In this document: piece by piece, positions 9,401 to 20,341 of the stretch | Position numbering within the stretch: the first letter of the stretch is position 1 | How the letters are laid out: each line of letters starts with the position of its first letter | Source: Trichosporon coremiiforme | Taxonomy: Eukaryota > Basidiomycota > Tremellomycetes > Trichosporonales > Trichosporonaceae | Direction of reading: 5' to 3' | NCBI GenBank assembly: GCA_039545355.1 | Contig: BCJJ01000074.1 | Location: 1-31,519, forward strand | DNA: 31,519 bases | Program-made: the position numbers and the translations under genes | Notes under the pieces: generated by a model | Databases searched by the model: none | What the model was told of the DNA's origin: nothing | Seen by the model: only the letters and a program-made list of their open reading frames with translations

Positions 9401-11404
9401 TTACTGACGTGGGTCGTCTCTTCTCCTCGTTACGAATGTTGCACCCTCTCTAATCACCGCATCCATACTGGCCTGAAGAAGCTCACTGTACTCACAATCC
9501 TTGAGCTTAAAGATCCACCACTTCTTGTCCTCTGTGCCGATCTGCGCCCAGCGCGCGCGAATGCCCATGCCAACGACGCACTGCGGGTCAAAGTTCTCGA
9601 TGCCGGTGCAGTCGACCCAAACGTCGAGCTCAGCAGGGATCGGGCACGTGTCCTTCTCCTGCTCGAACTTGGCGCCGCCGGGCGAGACGTGCTCGTTCCC
9701 GTCGAGCGTGCTGTCGCCGGCAGCCTTGTGCGGTGCGCGCCCCTTCCATCCCTCCTCCTCGCTCCATGGGGCTGGCTCGGTGCGGAATCGGTGGTACCGC
9801 GTCGTGAACGCCGGCGCACCCTCGGAAAGAGCGTCGGGAGAGAAGACGGCTGTGACGCGGCGGCGGTCGAATGCGATCCAGTTCCACAGCTTGACCTCTG
9901 TCACAGGTAGGGGAGCGAAGATGCTCTCGAGGTGCGAGATAGCTGCTGTCAGCTTACCTTCCCTAATGGCAAAGCTCACCCTCACGAGCCGTCGGCTCGT
10001 CGACCTGGTTCACCTTCGGTGCGTCTGATGTCAGCTGCATCGGCTTTGATCAGGAAGCTCACCAGGATCAGGACCCCATCCACCATCGTCGGCCGCGGGG
10101 GCCGTCTCCGTCTCAGTCTTCTCCTCACGCTCAGTCTCGGGAGGCAGCTCCCAGGCCAAGCCCGCCTTGACACCCTTCAAGCGCGTGTAGTAGTTGCCGC
10201 ACAGGAGCGCGAAGCCGGACATGTTGAGCGCAGTCGCCTCGTCGATCCGCGTCTCCCACGCTTTGGCCTCGCGGAGCTTGCCTGGTCCCGTCTGCGCCAT
10301 CGCCAGCGCGCGGTCGAACGCCGGCGCCAGGAAGGCATCAGGCAATGCGCGGTGGTGCACTACAAACCCCAGGAAGGCAGCGAAGATCTCTGCAGGTCAG
10401 CTTGACAATTTTACGGATGGAGTAGCTCTTCGATACGCACCAGCCAGGCGAATCGCGCCTGAAACTTCCCTGCTCTGTCAGCTTAGGGGACCATTAGTCT
10501 GCTCACCATACGGCCTCAGCTTCACGCCTCGCACACGCGAGGAAGCCGCGTACGGCACGCTCAGTATGCTTCAGCAGCGGGCAGATTTCGCCGACCTCGC
10601 CAGCGTTGTAGGACGCCATGATGTCGCGCGTCGCGTCACGCCGAGCACGAGACTGCATCCCATACGCCTGTGCTTTGGGACCGGTACCAGGCCAATGCAA
10701 ACCCGGGAACTCAGCCTTGACCCCCATAGCCCAGCGGATCTGCAATCAGTTACTAGACCACCGGAGCCAACTAACCTGGTTCCAGTAGTGGCGGTCCTTC
10801 TTGTTGAACAGAAGGCACGGACCACGCGTATCGAAGAAGTCGTAGGCGGCATCGAGCACTGCTGTCAGTCACTGTTTCACCTTCAGTCTCACATCGAGTG
10901 AACGGGGGGCGAGACCTGCTGTTAGCTGTCCAGAAATCGGTTAGCTCACTGGTCAAAATCGCGGATGCACGTTATCGGCTCGACCCAGCCACTGCTGGGA
11001 TCGCCGATCTTGAACGCATCAGCGGCAGGAACCTGCACACGACCAGTGTGCCGGCCGCGGTATCGCTTCTTGCGCTCTTCTTCGACCTTGGCCTGAGCCT
11101 CGAGCGAGTGATTGTCAGTCGAATCAATGAAGGGCTGGCCGTGACTGTCTCTTGCGTGCTGGTTCACCTGGTCCTGCCACCCGTTCAGACCGTTGCGCAC
11201 GTTCGCGTCCGTGTACGGGACCTCGCTTGGCGGCGGCGGGACGGGCACGCTGATGGGCTGCGCCTTGAAGTCTTCGAGCGAGCATACGACCGACGCGAAC
11301 AGCTCGCGCGGAGGCGGCTTCTTGCCGAACACGTCGTGGTAGCCGATCGGCTCGCCTTCAGCATGAGGAGCAGGTAGGGTGGTTTGCTCGCCAGCGTTGG
11401 ACAT
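9401..11404 (-). CDS. Probable Argonaute siRNA chaperone subunit (Arb1-like), tentative
   Basis: Eight exons (10950-11404, 10893-10915, 10776-10858, 10507-10739, 10441-10469, 10063-10389, 9980-10024, 9401-9942) give about 578 residues; exons 2 and 5 are only 23 and 29 nt. Every junction keeps frame and has gctgac or gctaac near the acceptor. Two blocks recall the fungal Arb1 family: an RPPFTR-VLDAAYDFF block followed by a basic Phe/Arg/Tyr helix and a small Gly turn, and a long helical block LAEIFAAFLGFVVHHRALP followed by NMSGFALLCGNYY. In Arb1 these would be the RPF-x-R helix and the region around the 'PGdFN' motif. A C-terminal block VGMGIRARWAQIG before Trp-rich strands also fits. In fission yeast Arb1 works with Argonaute in siRNA loading and heterochromatin. 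The match is from memory of family patterns, not alignment. The gene model is firmer than the function. Confidence 0.6.
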
Positions 11405-11975
11405 GGTCAGACTCGATGATGAAGTGGGCAAAGGCGAGAGTGACCGACCAGGTTACGTGTGTGAGAGTATCATGAGCTAGGCGGGTGCCAGTGTGCGAAA
11501 AGGGGGCACCTGCGACAAGATTCGCACACGGACGAACGCCTCCTTTGCGGCTTTGGAGTGCATTGCACGCACTTGTGAGCGTGTGCACAGATGGGACATC
11601 GACACAGGCAGCGCCTTCCCCGTAGTCAGAAGTCATCGTGCGTGCCTGCAACAACCTTTCGCTGTCTGTGTCGTCATTCGCCCCCTAGAAGGTCACGTGC
11701 AGGAACCAGGGCGCAGCTGGATTCCAGGAACGGAAATGCCTGGTTGCACAGACAAAGGTCGCGCCTGCTTTTCCTTGACGTGATTTGTGCTTTCGGCCCG
11801 CGCACGTGACTTCCCATACTAATCCATCTTGGCAAACAACTGGATCAACACAAACATTACCTGCCCCCACCATCGTCCCTGTGTTTCCTCTTTCTTTCTT
11901 CTCTCCATCCGTCAACACATCCATCCGACAGAAACTCTCGCTGCCTGTCTAACGTTTGTGCATATCTCTCCAGAC
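11405..11975. promoter_or_regulatory. Divergent promoter, Arb1-like gene and chitin synthase
   Basis: This 571 bp region separates two divergently read start codons (11404 minus, 11976 plus). It contains CACGTG at 11694 and 11803. The last 100 bases are strongly CT-rich (ctctttctttcttctctcc), typical of a chitin synthase leader. No gene is visible within it. Confidence 0.5.
11691..11707. promoter_or_regulatory. CACGTG element, second copy of the 17-base sequence
   Basis: This is an exact copy of the 17 bases at 3211-3227, in the same orientation. It lies 285 bp upstream of the chitin synthase ATG and 287 bp upstream of the divergent gene. A second CACGTG (cgcacgtgac) sits at 11803-11808. Binding by a Cbf1-like bHLH protein is inferred. 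Confidence 0.4.
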
Positions 11976-14900
11976 ATGGCACAGCGCAGACCTGCTCCCC
12001 CCAACGATGGGGACCAGCGATACCCTCGTCACTCGCACAGCAACAGCAGCCTGTTCCGCAACGCATCACCCGTGCCCCCTTATGCTCCTCAGCCGGCGGC
12101 CCCTACCCCGCTGTCTCCTCCTTCCAACGGACACAGCTCCCTCAACCTGAACATCCCGGTCTACAACCCTCCGTACGCAAGTAACCCGCCGAACTACTCG
12201 TCGGGTCGCTCAGATGCGTCTCATGTCTCATCGGCTACCTACGCTTCTGCGTTCGCGCCCTCCGCTGCTGCGAACAGCGCAGCGCCTCTTCTTCCGCCAA
12301 TCTCCTCCACTGGTCGCTTACCGACGTTCGAGCGCATGGCAGCCTACTCCCGTGGCGAGGCTCCTCCTCCAGGAGTGACTCCACCCCCGCCGATGATGTC
12401 TCCGGCGCCTTCGCACATGATGTCTCCCTCGCCATCGCAGATTATGTCCCCGCCTCCGCACATCATGTCCCCGCCCCCGTCAAACTTTCAGCCGACTCCT
12501 AGCTACCTCCCTCCCCCGGATCAGAACCACCCGGACCTCCAGGTTGGTTTCATTCCGTCTCAAACATTCCGCTACGCTCGCGAGATGCGTGAACCGTCCC
12601 GCTCCCCGTCCCCTGGCTTTGACGACAGCGTGCGCTACAACGGCCGTCCAGGAGACGTTGAGCAGGCGCTCATGGGAGACTCCAACGATGACGGCATCGC
12701 GCCCGCCTACCGCAAGTACGACCCCTTCGGCTCGGAATCTGCTCAGGACAGCGGAGACCTGGCTCTGAATGGCCGCCCCTCCAGCACCTACAAGGCGCCG
12801 ATCGACGACGAGTTCGAGAGCGTTCCTCTTGTTGAAGAGGAGAAGGAGACCCGACACTTCGGTCCTGCGCCGACAGGGCGTGTTGGCCGTCGTAACAATG
12901 CTGGCCGCCGTATTAAGCAGAAGATGCAGCTCGACGAGTCGGGTATGTTCCAAGTTGACATGCCGATCCCGTCGCGTCTCGCTCAGTTCCTACCGGTGAA
13001 GGGTGTGGCAGAGCAGAAGACCACTCGCTACACTGCAGTCACCACGGACCCCGACGACTTCGCTACCTCCGGTGTACGTCTCAGGCAGAACATGTTCAAC
13101 CCTCCTCGCCAGACCGAGCTCTTCATCGTCATCACGATGTACAACGAGGATGCCGAGCTCTTCTGCCGTACCCTCTACGGTGTCATGAAGAACATCGCGC
13201 ACCTTTGTGGACGCAAGAACTCGCGAGTTTGGGGACACAATGGCTGGCAAAAGGTCGTCGTCTGTATTGTGGCCGACGGTCGTAAGAACGTAAACCCCCG
13301 TGTCCTCGACTGTCTTGCCGCTCTCGGAATCTACCAGGAGGGTGCAATGACCAACAAGGTTCAGGACCGTCCCGTCACCGCCCATGTGTTCGAATACACC
13401 ACCTCGTTTGCGCTCGACCCCGATCTTCACTTCAAGTACCCGGACAAGGGTATTGTGCCTTGTCAGTTCATTTTCTGTATGAAGGAGAAGAACGCCAAGA
13501 AGATCAACTCGCACCGCTGGTTCTTCAACGCCTTTGCTCCTCTCCTTCAGCCCAACGTGTGTATCTTACTCGATGTTGGTACCATGCCCGGCCCCAAGTC
13601 GATCTACCACCTCTGGAAGGCGTTCGACGTTAACTCCAACGTTGGAGGCGCGTGTGGAGAGATCGCCACATACAAGGGCAAGGGATGGAAGCTGCTCCTG
13701 AACCCGCTCGTTGCGGCGCAGAACTTCGAGTACAAGATGTCCAACATTCTCGACAAGCCCATGGAGTCGCTTTTCGGTTACTGTGCTGTGCTTCCCGGAG
13801 CGTTCTCGGCCTACCGTTACATCGCTCTTCAGAACGACGCCGATGGCAAGGGGCCTCTCGCTTCCTACTTCATGGGTGAGAAGCTCGAGGGCTCGGGTGC
13901 CGACTCGTTCACTGCCAACATGTACCTCGCTGAGGATCGTGTGCTCTGTTTCGAGATTGTCGCGAAGCCCAAGGCCAACTGGGTTTTGAAGTATGTCAAG
14001 TCGGCCGTCGGTGAGACGGACTGTCCCGACACGATCCCTGAGTTCATCGGTCAACGTCGTCGTTGGCTCAACGGTTCTTTCTTCGCTGCCGTCTACGCTC
14101 TCCTGCACTCCCGTCGTCTCTGGTGGTCTGGTCACAGTCTCATCCGCAAGTCAATGCTCATGCTCGAGTTCTTCTACAACGCTCTCAACCTGATCTTCGG
14201 TTGGTTTTCGCTCGGTAACTACTACATCTTCTTCGTCATCCTCACGTCCGCTCTCGAGGCTCCTCAGTTCCACGCCAAGGGTATCCACGTCTTCAATGTG
14301 ATTCTCCAATACATATACCTGGGAACGCTTGTCGCGTGCTTCATCTTCGCCATGGGCAACAGGCCTCAAGGCGCGCCCTGGAAGTACAAGATCGCCATTT
14401 ACATCTTCGCCGCTCTGACGGTGTACATGCTGATTTGCGGTGTGCTCTGTATTGCAGTCGCAATCGAAAACATTGGCTCGCCGGTCTTCTCCCGAATGGT
14501 CGTGTCTCTGATCGCTACATACGGTATCTTCGTGATTTCGAGTATTCTTGCTCTGGACCCGTGGCACATCGGCACCTGTTTCCTACAATTCTTGCTCTTC
14601 CAGCCCAGTGAGTACTCCTAGCTTATGACTTGTGGACATCAGCTGACATTCAGTGTACATTAACATCCTCAACATCTACGCCTACTCGAACCTGCACGAC
14701 CTGTCGTGGGGTACCAAGGGATCTGACACTGTGGAGGAAGACCTCGGCCACGTCAAGGTTGTCGGAAAGGAGGTCGAGGTCGCGCTCGTCAGTGCGCAGC
14801 ACGACATCGACAGCGCGTACCAGGACGCTCTTGACAACATTCGTGTGAAGCGCGCTAAGGTCGACGCCGAAGAGGTCCCTCCCAAGAAGGAGACGAAGGA

Positions 14901-15147
14901 GCAGAAGCAGAAGGACATTTACGCCAACTTCCGTACGAACCTCCTGTTGGCGTGGTCGCTGTCGAACGCCCTGCTTGCGTCGCTCATCCTTTCTGGCGGC
15001 GGTGCGGGCGACACGTTCAACGGCTCGGACGGCAACAACCGTACCGGCCTCTACATGCTCGTCATTCTTATCTTCGTCGCCGCCATGGCCGCATTCCGCT
15101 TCATCTGCGCGACCATGTACCTCATCATCCGCCTCTTTGGCGGTTAA
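11976..15147 (+). CDS. Chitin synthase, division I (GT2 family)
   Basis: The enzyme polymerises UDP-GlcNAc into chitin at the plasma membrane. Two exons (11976-14607 and 14654-15147) give 1041 residues. The ATG at 11976 is chosen because the open frame upstream lacks another ATG and lies in the CT-rich leader. Residues 1-350 are Pro/Ser-rich and probably disordered, with a small MSP repeat. The catalytic domain follows: LDVGTMPGP near 533, LAEDRVL near 653, and the signature QRRRW at 693-697 followed by LNGSFF. About seven hydrophobic segments fill the C-terminal third ([13 protein letters not shown] onward), with [10 protein letters not shown] shortly after the intron. The order and motifs place it in division I (classes I-III), probably class III-like. 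I do not assign a CHS number because the paralogues cannot be distinguished from memory. Confidence 0.95.
12392..12484 (+). repeat. Tandem Met-Ser-Pro repeat in chitin synthase N-terminus
   Basis: Four degenerate units of 21-24 bases encode [12 protein letters not shown] repeats ([30 protein letters not shown]) near residues 140-170. Each has a Ser-Pro, a possible proline-directed kinase site. The repeat lies in the disordered region before the catalytic domain and is likely to vary in number between strains. Confidence 0.7.
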
Positions 15148-15522
15148 ACGCTCTGGCTGCTGGCCCGCCAGCGCAGTCAGCGCAAGGACGCTGTATAGAG
15201 TTTCCCCGTCTCTCGCATACACTATCATCATTCATCACACCTCATCCACCTCCCATCATCACTCAAACACAGCGCCAAAAGAACTCTCGCTCTCGCCTGT
15301 TCCGCGTTCCGTGTCTCGCTAGTCTTGAAATCTCAGTCTCGTTAGTGTCTCGTCAGTTAAAACTTGCATGTATGAATTCGCCCGAACCAGAGCCACCAGC
15401 TAAGCGAGCCATCGCTGAAAGCGGTGAGAAGCGTATGAGCATACTGATACATCTGATGTTTGTTTGATATGTCGTTCTAAATGCTTTGTCTGTCCCTGCT
15501 GAGTAATCCAGGTTGGAAGAGG
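15148..15522. other. Convergent 3' region, chitin synthase and ISA2
   Basis: The stops at 15147 (plus) and 15523 (minus) face each other across 375 bp. The left half is C/T/A-rich like a 3' UTR. I see no gene or RNA in it. Confidence 0.6.
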
Positions 15523-16349
15523 TTAGATGTCCGTCTTGGCCTCCCAGCTGACGCCGCAGCCACAGTTTCCGCCCGTCTTCGCCTGCGGGTTGTCCTGGAG
15601 TCGGAAGGAGGAGCCGATGAGCTCGGTCGCATAGTGCAGCGTCGCGCCTGGTTGTAAGCTGTCGTTCGCGACCTCCTAGCTCACCCTTCAGAAGTCCGAG
15701 GGAGGTTAGGTCGCAGTAGACCGGGATCGTGTCGACACCCTGGGGCCGGAAGACGCTGAGAGTTAGCTTGATGTATCCGACGGAGAAGATGAATGCGCTG
15801 TTGCTGTGCACTGCTCGCAACCTACAACCTGCCTCGGGCGAAGCGGCGCCCAAGTCGAGAAAGGAAGGCGCCGTGGGAGCAAAAGCAGATTGCGAGACGT
15901 TCGAGAGTGACTCACTAGTCATCCGTTCCCTTCTCCTCAGTCAGCTCCATGATGTACTGGTATCCGTGGCAGCCGCCCGAGTCGACGCCGACGCGGAGAG
16001 CCATGGGTGAGTCGGCGGGCTCGCCCGACCGGAGCTTGGCGAGCTGCGCTGTCGCCTCGGGCGTGATGGCCAGCGTCGCCTTCTCGGTCGGAACGAGCTC
16101 GGGGTCCTCGATGAATCCCTCCTCCTTGATCGCAGCGAGGTCCGGCGCCTCAACAGAGACAGGGACCGTGTCGGGGGTGGCAGCATCGGTGGACGCCCAT
16201 CGGGCGCGGAAGGCGAGGGCGGGCGTTGTCCGAGAGATGGCGGGGCGGAAAGAGGCGGGGGCGGAGAGAGTGGAGGGGCGAGCAAGGGGTCGCGAAGTCG
16301 CAGAGAGCGCGGAGCGCAGTGGCCGCAGAAGCTGGGCTGAACGGCGCAT
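15523..16349 (-). CDS. ISA2: Mitochondrial iron-sulfur assembly protein Isa2 (A-type carrier)
   Basis: Three exons (15916-16349, 15685-15755, 15523-15647) give 209 residues. The first 50 or so residues are rich in Arg, Ser and Ala with almost no acidic residues, a typical mitochondrial presequence. The HesB/IscA fold follows, with LRVGVDSGGCHGYQY (Cys127) and the C-terminal GGNCGCGVSW (Cys197 and Cys199): the three conserved cysteines of A-type carriers. The segment KGATLHYATELIGSSF and the DNPQAK motif are Isa-family signatures. Isa2 works with Isa1 and Iba57 in making [4Fe-4S] clusters in mitochondria. The family is clear; Isa2 rather than Isa1 is chosen from the long acidic linker before the domain and the overall pattern, so that split is a little less certain. 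It is divergent from the GDSL lipase gene. Confidence 0.9.
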
Positions 16350-16789
16350 CGTGATAGAGGTGGAGAGGTGGAGGTGGTGAGAGGCAAAGTTCGGCTGACT
16401 GAGATGTGTCGTCCGTCATGTCCGAGAGCCAACGGGCGGAAGCATTTCCTCCGATGGCAGTCACCGCGGCGGACGCTGGCGGACGACGTCAGAACCAGTC
16501 GGATGGCAGGGATAAGTCACCGAGTGTTGTCTGTCTCATCGGAGGTATCTGCTCTCTCCTTCTGTGCATGTTCGTTCCGCTTCTGAGTGTGTGCAGAGAA
16601 GGGCCGTGTACACGCGTATCTCGCTGCTCTATCTCGCGATGTGACAGGGTGCCAAACGCTCCGCCTTCCTCCGGGTCCAAATGAGGCCGGAATAAGATCC
16701 TGTCCAAGCTGGGGCCCGGAATTCGCCACCTGCGCTGCTTCGACTTTCTGACCTTCCTCACAATCCACTCCTCGACACAACTTTGCGCA
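16350..16789. promoter_or_regulatory. Divergent promoter, ISA2 and GDSL phospholipase
   Basis: This 440 bp region lies between start codons at 16349 (minus) and 16790 (plus). It contains a CRE-like gacgtca near 16483. No gene is recognised inside it. Confidence 0.45.
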
Positions 16790-18455
16790 ATGCGCAGACT
16801 ATCACCACTATTAGCCCTCGTTGCTGTCCTCTTCCTGTTCCCATTACTCTCATTTGCTTCCTTCCCGTGGCTCTCGCCGCTCATCGCGCTCGCAGCTCCC
16901 CTGCCTGGCCTAAAGATACCAGGCAAGTACGTTCGCTTCTCTGACCTCGACCAGTGCCCTGATCTCGCCCCTCATGAGCCCAAAAACAGCCGCGACGTGC
17001 GACTCGACAACATCGGCGTCGTCATGGCGCTCGGGGATAGCATCACTGCCGGCTTCCTCGCCTCTCCTCCCACGGAATCCGACTGGCTCGGCGATCAACG
17101 CGTGCTTGGTGGACTTGGTGGGTCTTCCTGCCCTGGCCTTTTCTCACCCACTTCGCAAGACTACAAGCTTCCCTCTTCCCTTCTTCTCTACACCTCCAGC
17201 TTTTTTGGGCGCTCCAGCTGACCGCAGTCGATCTCGAGGAGTACCGCGGCGTGTCGTACGCGATTGGTGGCGATCGGGAGGTTGTGACGATTCCCCGTAT
17301 CCTGAAGCGGTATGCGAAGCCGCACGGGCAGTCGCACGGCAGCCACCCGCCGCTTGCGTGTCCGCATGCGAGCTGCCAGCATCTTCCCGACGACGCCCTG
17401 AACGCGGCCGTCTCGGGCGCTGTCTCGCTTAACCTCCCCCAGCAGGCCAATGGTGAGCTATACGGGGCTGCTGTGGAGCTGACAGTGCAGACTACCTCGT
17501 GCCGACGTATCGTAACATGAGCGGCGCCGCGAAGCAAGGCTGGGCGTTGCTCAATGTCGCCGTCGGGGCTAATGACATTGTGAGCCACATGGGCCGAACT
17601 GTAGCTGACCACAGTGCGCGTTCTGCATGACTTGTGAGCGAGGATGCCTTCGCTAGCTAACAGCAGCCAACTCGCCCTTTGGACCGGGTACGCCTGAGGA
17701 CTACGCGCGCGGCATTCGCGAGGCCGTCGATGCAGTGCGCGCGGCAGTTCGTGAGTTTCCTCGCTTCCTGATGGAACTGACACGCAGCCAAGCTCATCGT
17801 GAACATTGGCAAGTTTAGCTAGCAGGCATGGAATGTCTAGCTGACACTGCAGTTGGGCTATTGAAGGTCTCAGACATCTACGCCCTGACCAAGGACGACC
17901 CGTATTGGTACGCTTAGTCAACGCCTCTCTCAGCTCACAACAGCACGCACCTTCCCCCACTACCGCACCTGCCCGTTGAGTGTTCGTGCGCGATGCTCCC
18001 CGGCCCATTCGGCGATTGGACCAGGCGCAAGATGGACGCCCTCGGCGCCGAGTACGACCGGGCCGTGCTGCAGCTGATCCGGGAATGGAACGAGAAGCGG
18101 GACCCAACCTTCGCTGTCGTATGGTGCGTGTCCGTGCCGTACCGCTGCTGTACGCTGCAGGCAACTTAGACGAGCTCGCGTAGCTGATAGACAGGCAACC
18201 CGGTACCGCCGTCGATATCGCGAACTATCCCATTGAAGCGGTCTCGGACGTTGACTGCTTCCACCCTAGCGCTGACGCCCACGCTCGTCTTGCGGCTGGT
18301 ATCTGGAACAGATACCACCTCGATCTGGTAGGTGCCCAAGTTTCCACCTGTACCTAACGTAGGAGGAAGCGAAAGCTACCCCAATCGCCTGGGACGAGAG
18401 CGTCAAGGTGCGCTGTCTCGAGGACGGCGACCGCGTCAAGATTCCCGATCTCTAA
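16790..18455 (+). CDS. Secreted or membrane GDSL (SGNH) phospholipase B-like enzyme
   Basis: Ten exons (16790-17117, 17228-17452, 17491-17579, 17615-17633, 17667-17750, 17788-17808, 17853-17907, 17944-18123, 18195-18327, 18363-18455) join in frame to 408 residues. Blocks match the phospholipase B1-type SGNH family: MALGDSITAGF with nucleophile Ser84, then EYRGVSYAIGGD (oxyanion Gly), GANDICAFC (oxyanion Asn), and DCFHPS with catalytic Asp354 and His357. The start MRRLSPLLALVAVLFLF is a signal peptide or anchor. No GPI signal is visible at the C-terminus. It should hydrolyse acyl esters of phospholipids at the cell surface or in the secretory path; the substrate is inferred. Exons of 19 and 21 nt and a GC-AG intron are unusual. 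It is convergent with the next gene, 94 bp away. It is unrelated by sequence to the classic fungal Plb1. Confidence 0.88.
17809..17852 (+). other. GC-AG intron in the GDSL phospholipase gene
   Basis: The donor reads ATTG|gcaagt and the 3' end gctgacactgcag. Only this intron restores IVNIVGLLKVSDIY, a block expected in the family at this place. GC donors with a strong gcaagt context are a known minor spliceosomal class. Confidence 0.75.
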
Positions 18456-18549
18456 CTGCGTGTGACATCTGTATCATAGCTCCACCATCGTTCAATCGTT
18501 CTGCAAACCCATGTTGTATGTTCATACGAAATCATTATGCATATCTACC

Positions 18550-20341
18550 TTACGCCTCCACGACGAACGTGCCGTTGGGGAGCACGCCGCCCTCGTATCC
18601 CGTGTCGACCCACCCGTCGGATTTGGTCACGCCCTGGATGTCGAGCACGCTCGGTCCACGCGCCCAGACGTGGCCAGCAACCTTGCCCGTCTCCGGCCAC
18701 GGCTCCGCGACGCCCTTGAGGAGGAGCTCGACGTTGTTCGCCGGTGGGCCAGCGGACGCAATCGGGCCACCGGGGCGGGGGAGGGCGATCTCGCCGCCGG
18801 GGGACTGGAGGTCGTAGAAGTGCGTCGCCGTGAGGGGTCCAGACGCCCACTGCGAGCTCGTGACACGGATGAGGGGGAGGGAGAAGAGCGCAGCGGCGGG
18901 AGTCAGGAGGGACTCGGGGACGGGACCGACGACGATGTTCGCGCGCGCGTCGGCGGCGACTCCACCGACCGAGGCGCGAACGCTGCTCCAGACCAGCGTG
19001 TTCCAGACTCCCTCGCGAGAGACGTGGCCGCCGGAGAGGTTGCGCAGCATGTGACGGCCGGCGAGCGAGGAGAACGGCGTCTTCGCGTACGTGTCGTACA
19101 GGCCGGCGAGGACTGCAGCTTCCTGTGCGGGAGTACTGCAAGTTAGCTAATGCGTTCAGGTGAACATAGCTGTGCTTCGGAGCCTTGAGCACTCACAGGA
19201 TCAGAATGGTAGGACGGGGACCGGTGCCGGCAGCCAGCGCAATCATGTCAGCGGCAGGATTCGAGGCGCCCCACACCGGCTCAGGAGAGCCGACGAGCTT
19301 GATGCTGGAGCCGGAAAGGACGGCTGCAAGCGCGATGCCCATGCCAAACGGCGTGTTCAGGTTCTGGCTGCTCGCGATCGTGTCCTTGGGACCGGGGCGC
19401 TTCTCGGCGGGGAACATGGCAAGGATCGACGCGACACCGGCCGTCATGTTCTGTCGTCAGCTTTGGGCTATGCTAGCTCCCCTAGCTGCTAGTGGGTGGG
19501 AAAGCACTCACAACGTGCATGGCCTTGGCGACATCGGTGCCCGTCTCGTTGTACCAGTAGCTGTGCGTGTCGATGTAGGAGATCTCCTCAGTGTAGTCGG
19601 GCACAACCTCGGCGGCGGCCCACACGTCCTCCCACCACTGAACATTCTTCCTGTCTCCGACGCGGGGGGCGGCATTCTTCTGGGGGTCACCGACGAGGAG
19701 GACGGAGCACTGGATCTCAGGCAGGCGGTCGAGGGACGCAACGTGCAGGACAACGAGCTTGGGAGCCTGAGGCATGCCCTGGCCTTTGAGCGCGGCGGGG
19801 AGAGCGGACGGACGGGGGACAACAACGAGCGGGGTCGAGGGGCGAGAAGCTAGAGACAAAAGGAGAAGGGGAAGACCCGTAGTGGTGGCCGGGGGAATCA
19901 GCGCGGCGATCGGCGCGGGAGCGTCCTTTGTCGCCTTCGCCAGATCAGGGAAGAGCTCGCGGAGGCCGCCAGGCAGCATCGTCGCAGTCTGAGCGAGGCC
20001 GGCGCTGTCCAGCTCCGCACCGAGGAGCTCGCGGGACTCAGGTCGCCCTTTGTCCTTCGGGATCATGTCAGGAACGGTCTTGACCTGGCCGGAGGGGCGC
20101 AGTTGGAGCTGTCGTCAGCCAGTCCAGGCAGGAATGTGAAGCAGGGCACACGTACAGGAGCGTTGTGGCCCGTAGCCCAAGAGCGGTAGATGGCGCTCTC
20201 GCCCGTCTTGCGAACGGGGCCTGGCTCCGCCTGCTTGCCAAGCATAAGCGGGTGGACAAGAGACTTCGGCTTCATGCGCTGCCAGAGCATGAGGGCGAGG
20301 AAGATGCCCAAGAGGGCGAGGGTCGTGTTGTCGATGTCCAT
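18550..20341 (-). CDS. Membrane-anchored acyl-CoA-synthetase-like (ANL superfamily) protein, atypical
   Basis: Four exons (20156-20341, 19512-20108, 19197-19450, 18550-19135) give 540 residues. A single hydrophobic segment (TTLALLGIFLALMLW, residues 6-20) is followed by VHPLMLGKQAEPGPVRKTGES and YRSWATGH, which resemble the N-terminus of long-chain acyl-CoA ligases. Later blocks YIDTHSYWYNETGTD, HVNMTAGVASIL, GHVWARGPSV and DGWVDTGYEGGVLPNGT align in order with the ANL core. However, the ATP-binding loop YTSGTTGxPK is absent, the TGD aspartate is replaced by tyrosine, and the protein stops right after that block, so the small C-terminal catalytic domain is missing. It may be a non-catalytic relative or a diverged enzyme. 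The locus is intact and coding, not a decayed pseudogene. No gene symbol is given. Confidence 0.75.

Noticed and set aside
9943..10921. Tandem CAGCAG acceptors as evidence of alternative proteins
   Set aside because: The first AG is only 3 bases from the presumed branch A, closer than in any clear intron here, so use of the second AG is the simpler reading.
12990..14135. Antisense frames of 174 and 189 codons in chitin synthase
   Set aside because: Shadows of the conserved catalytic domain on the plus strand.
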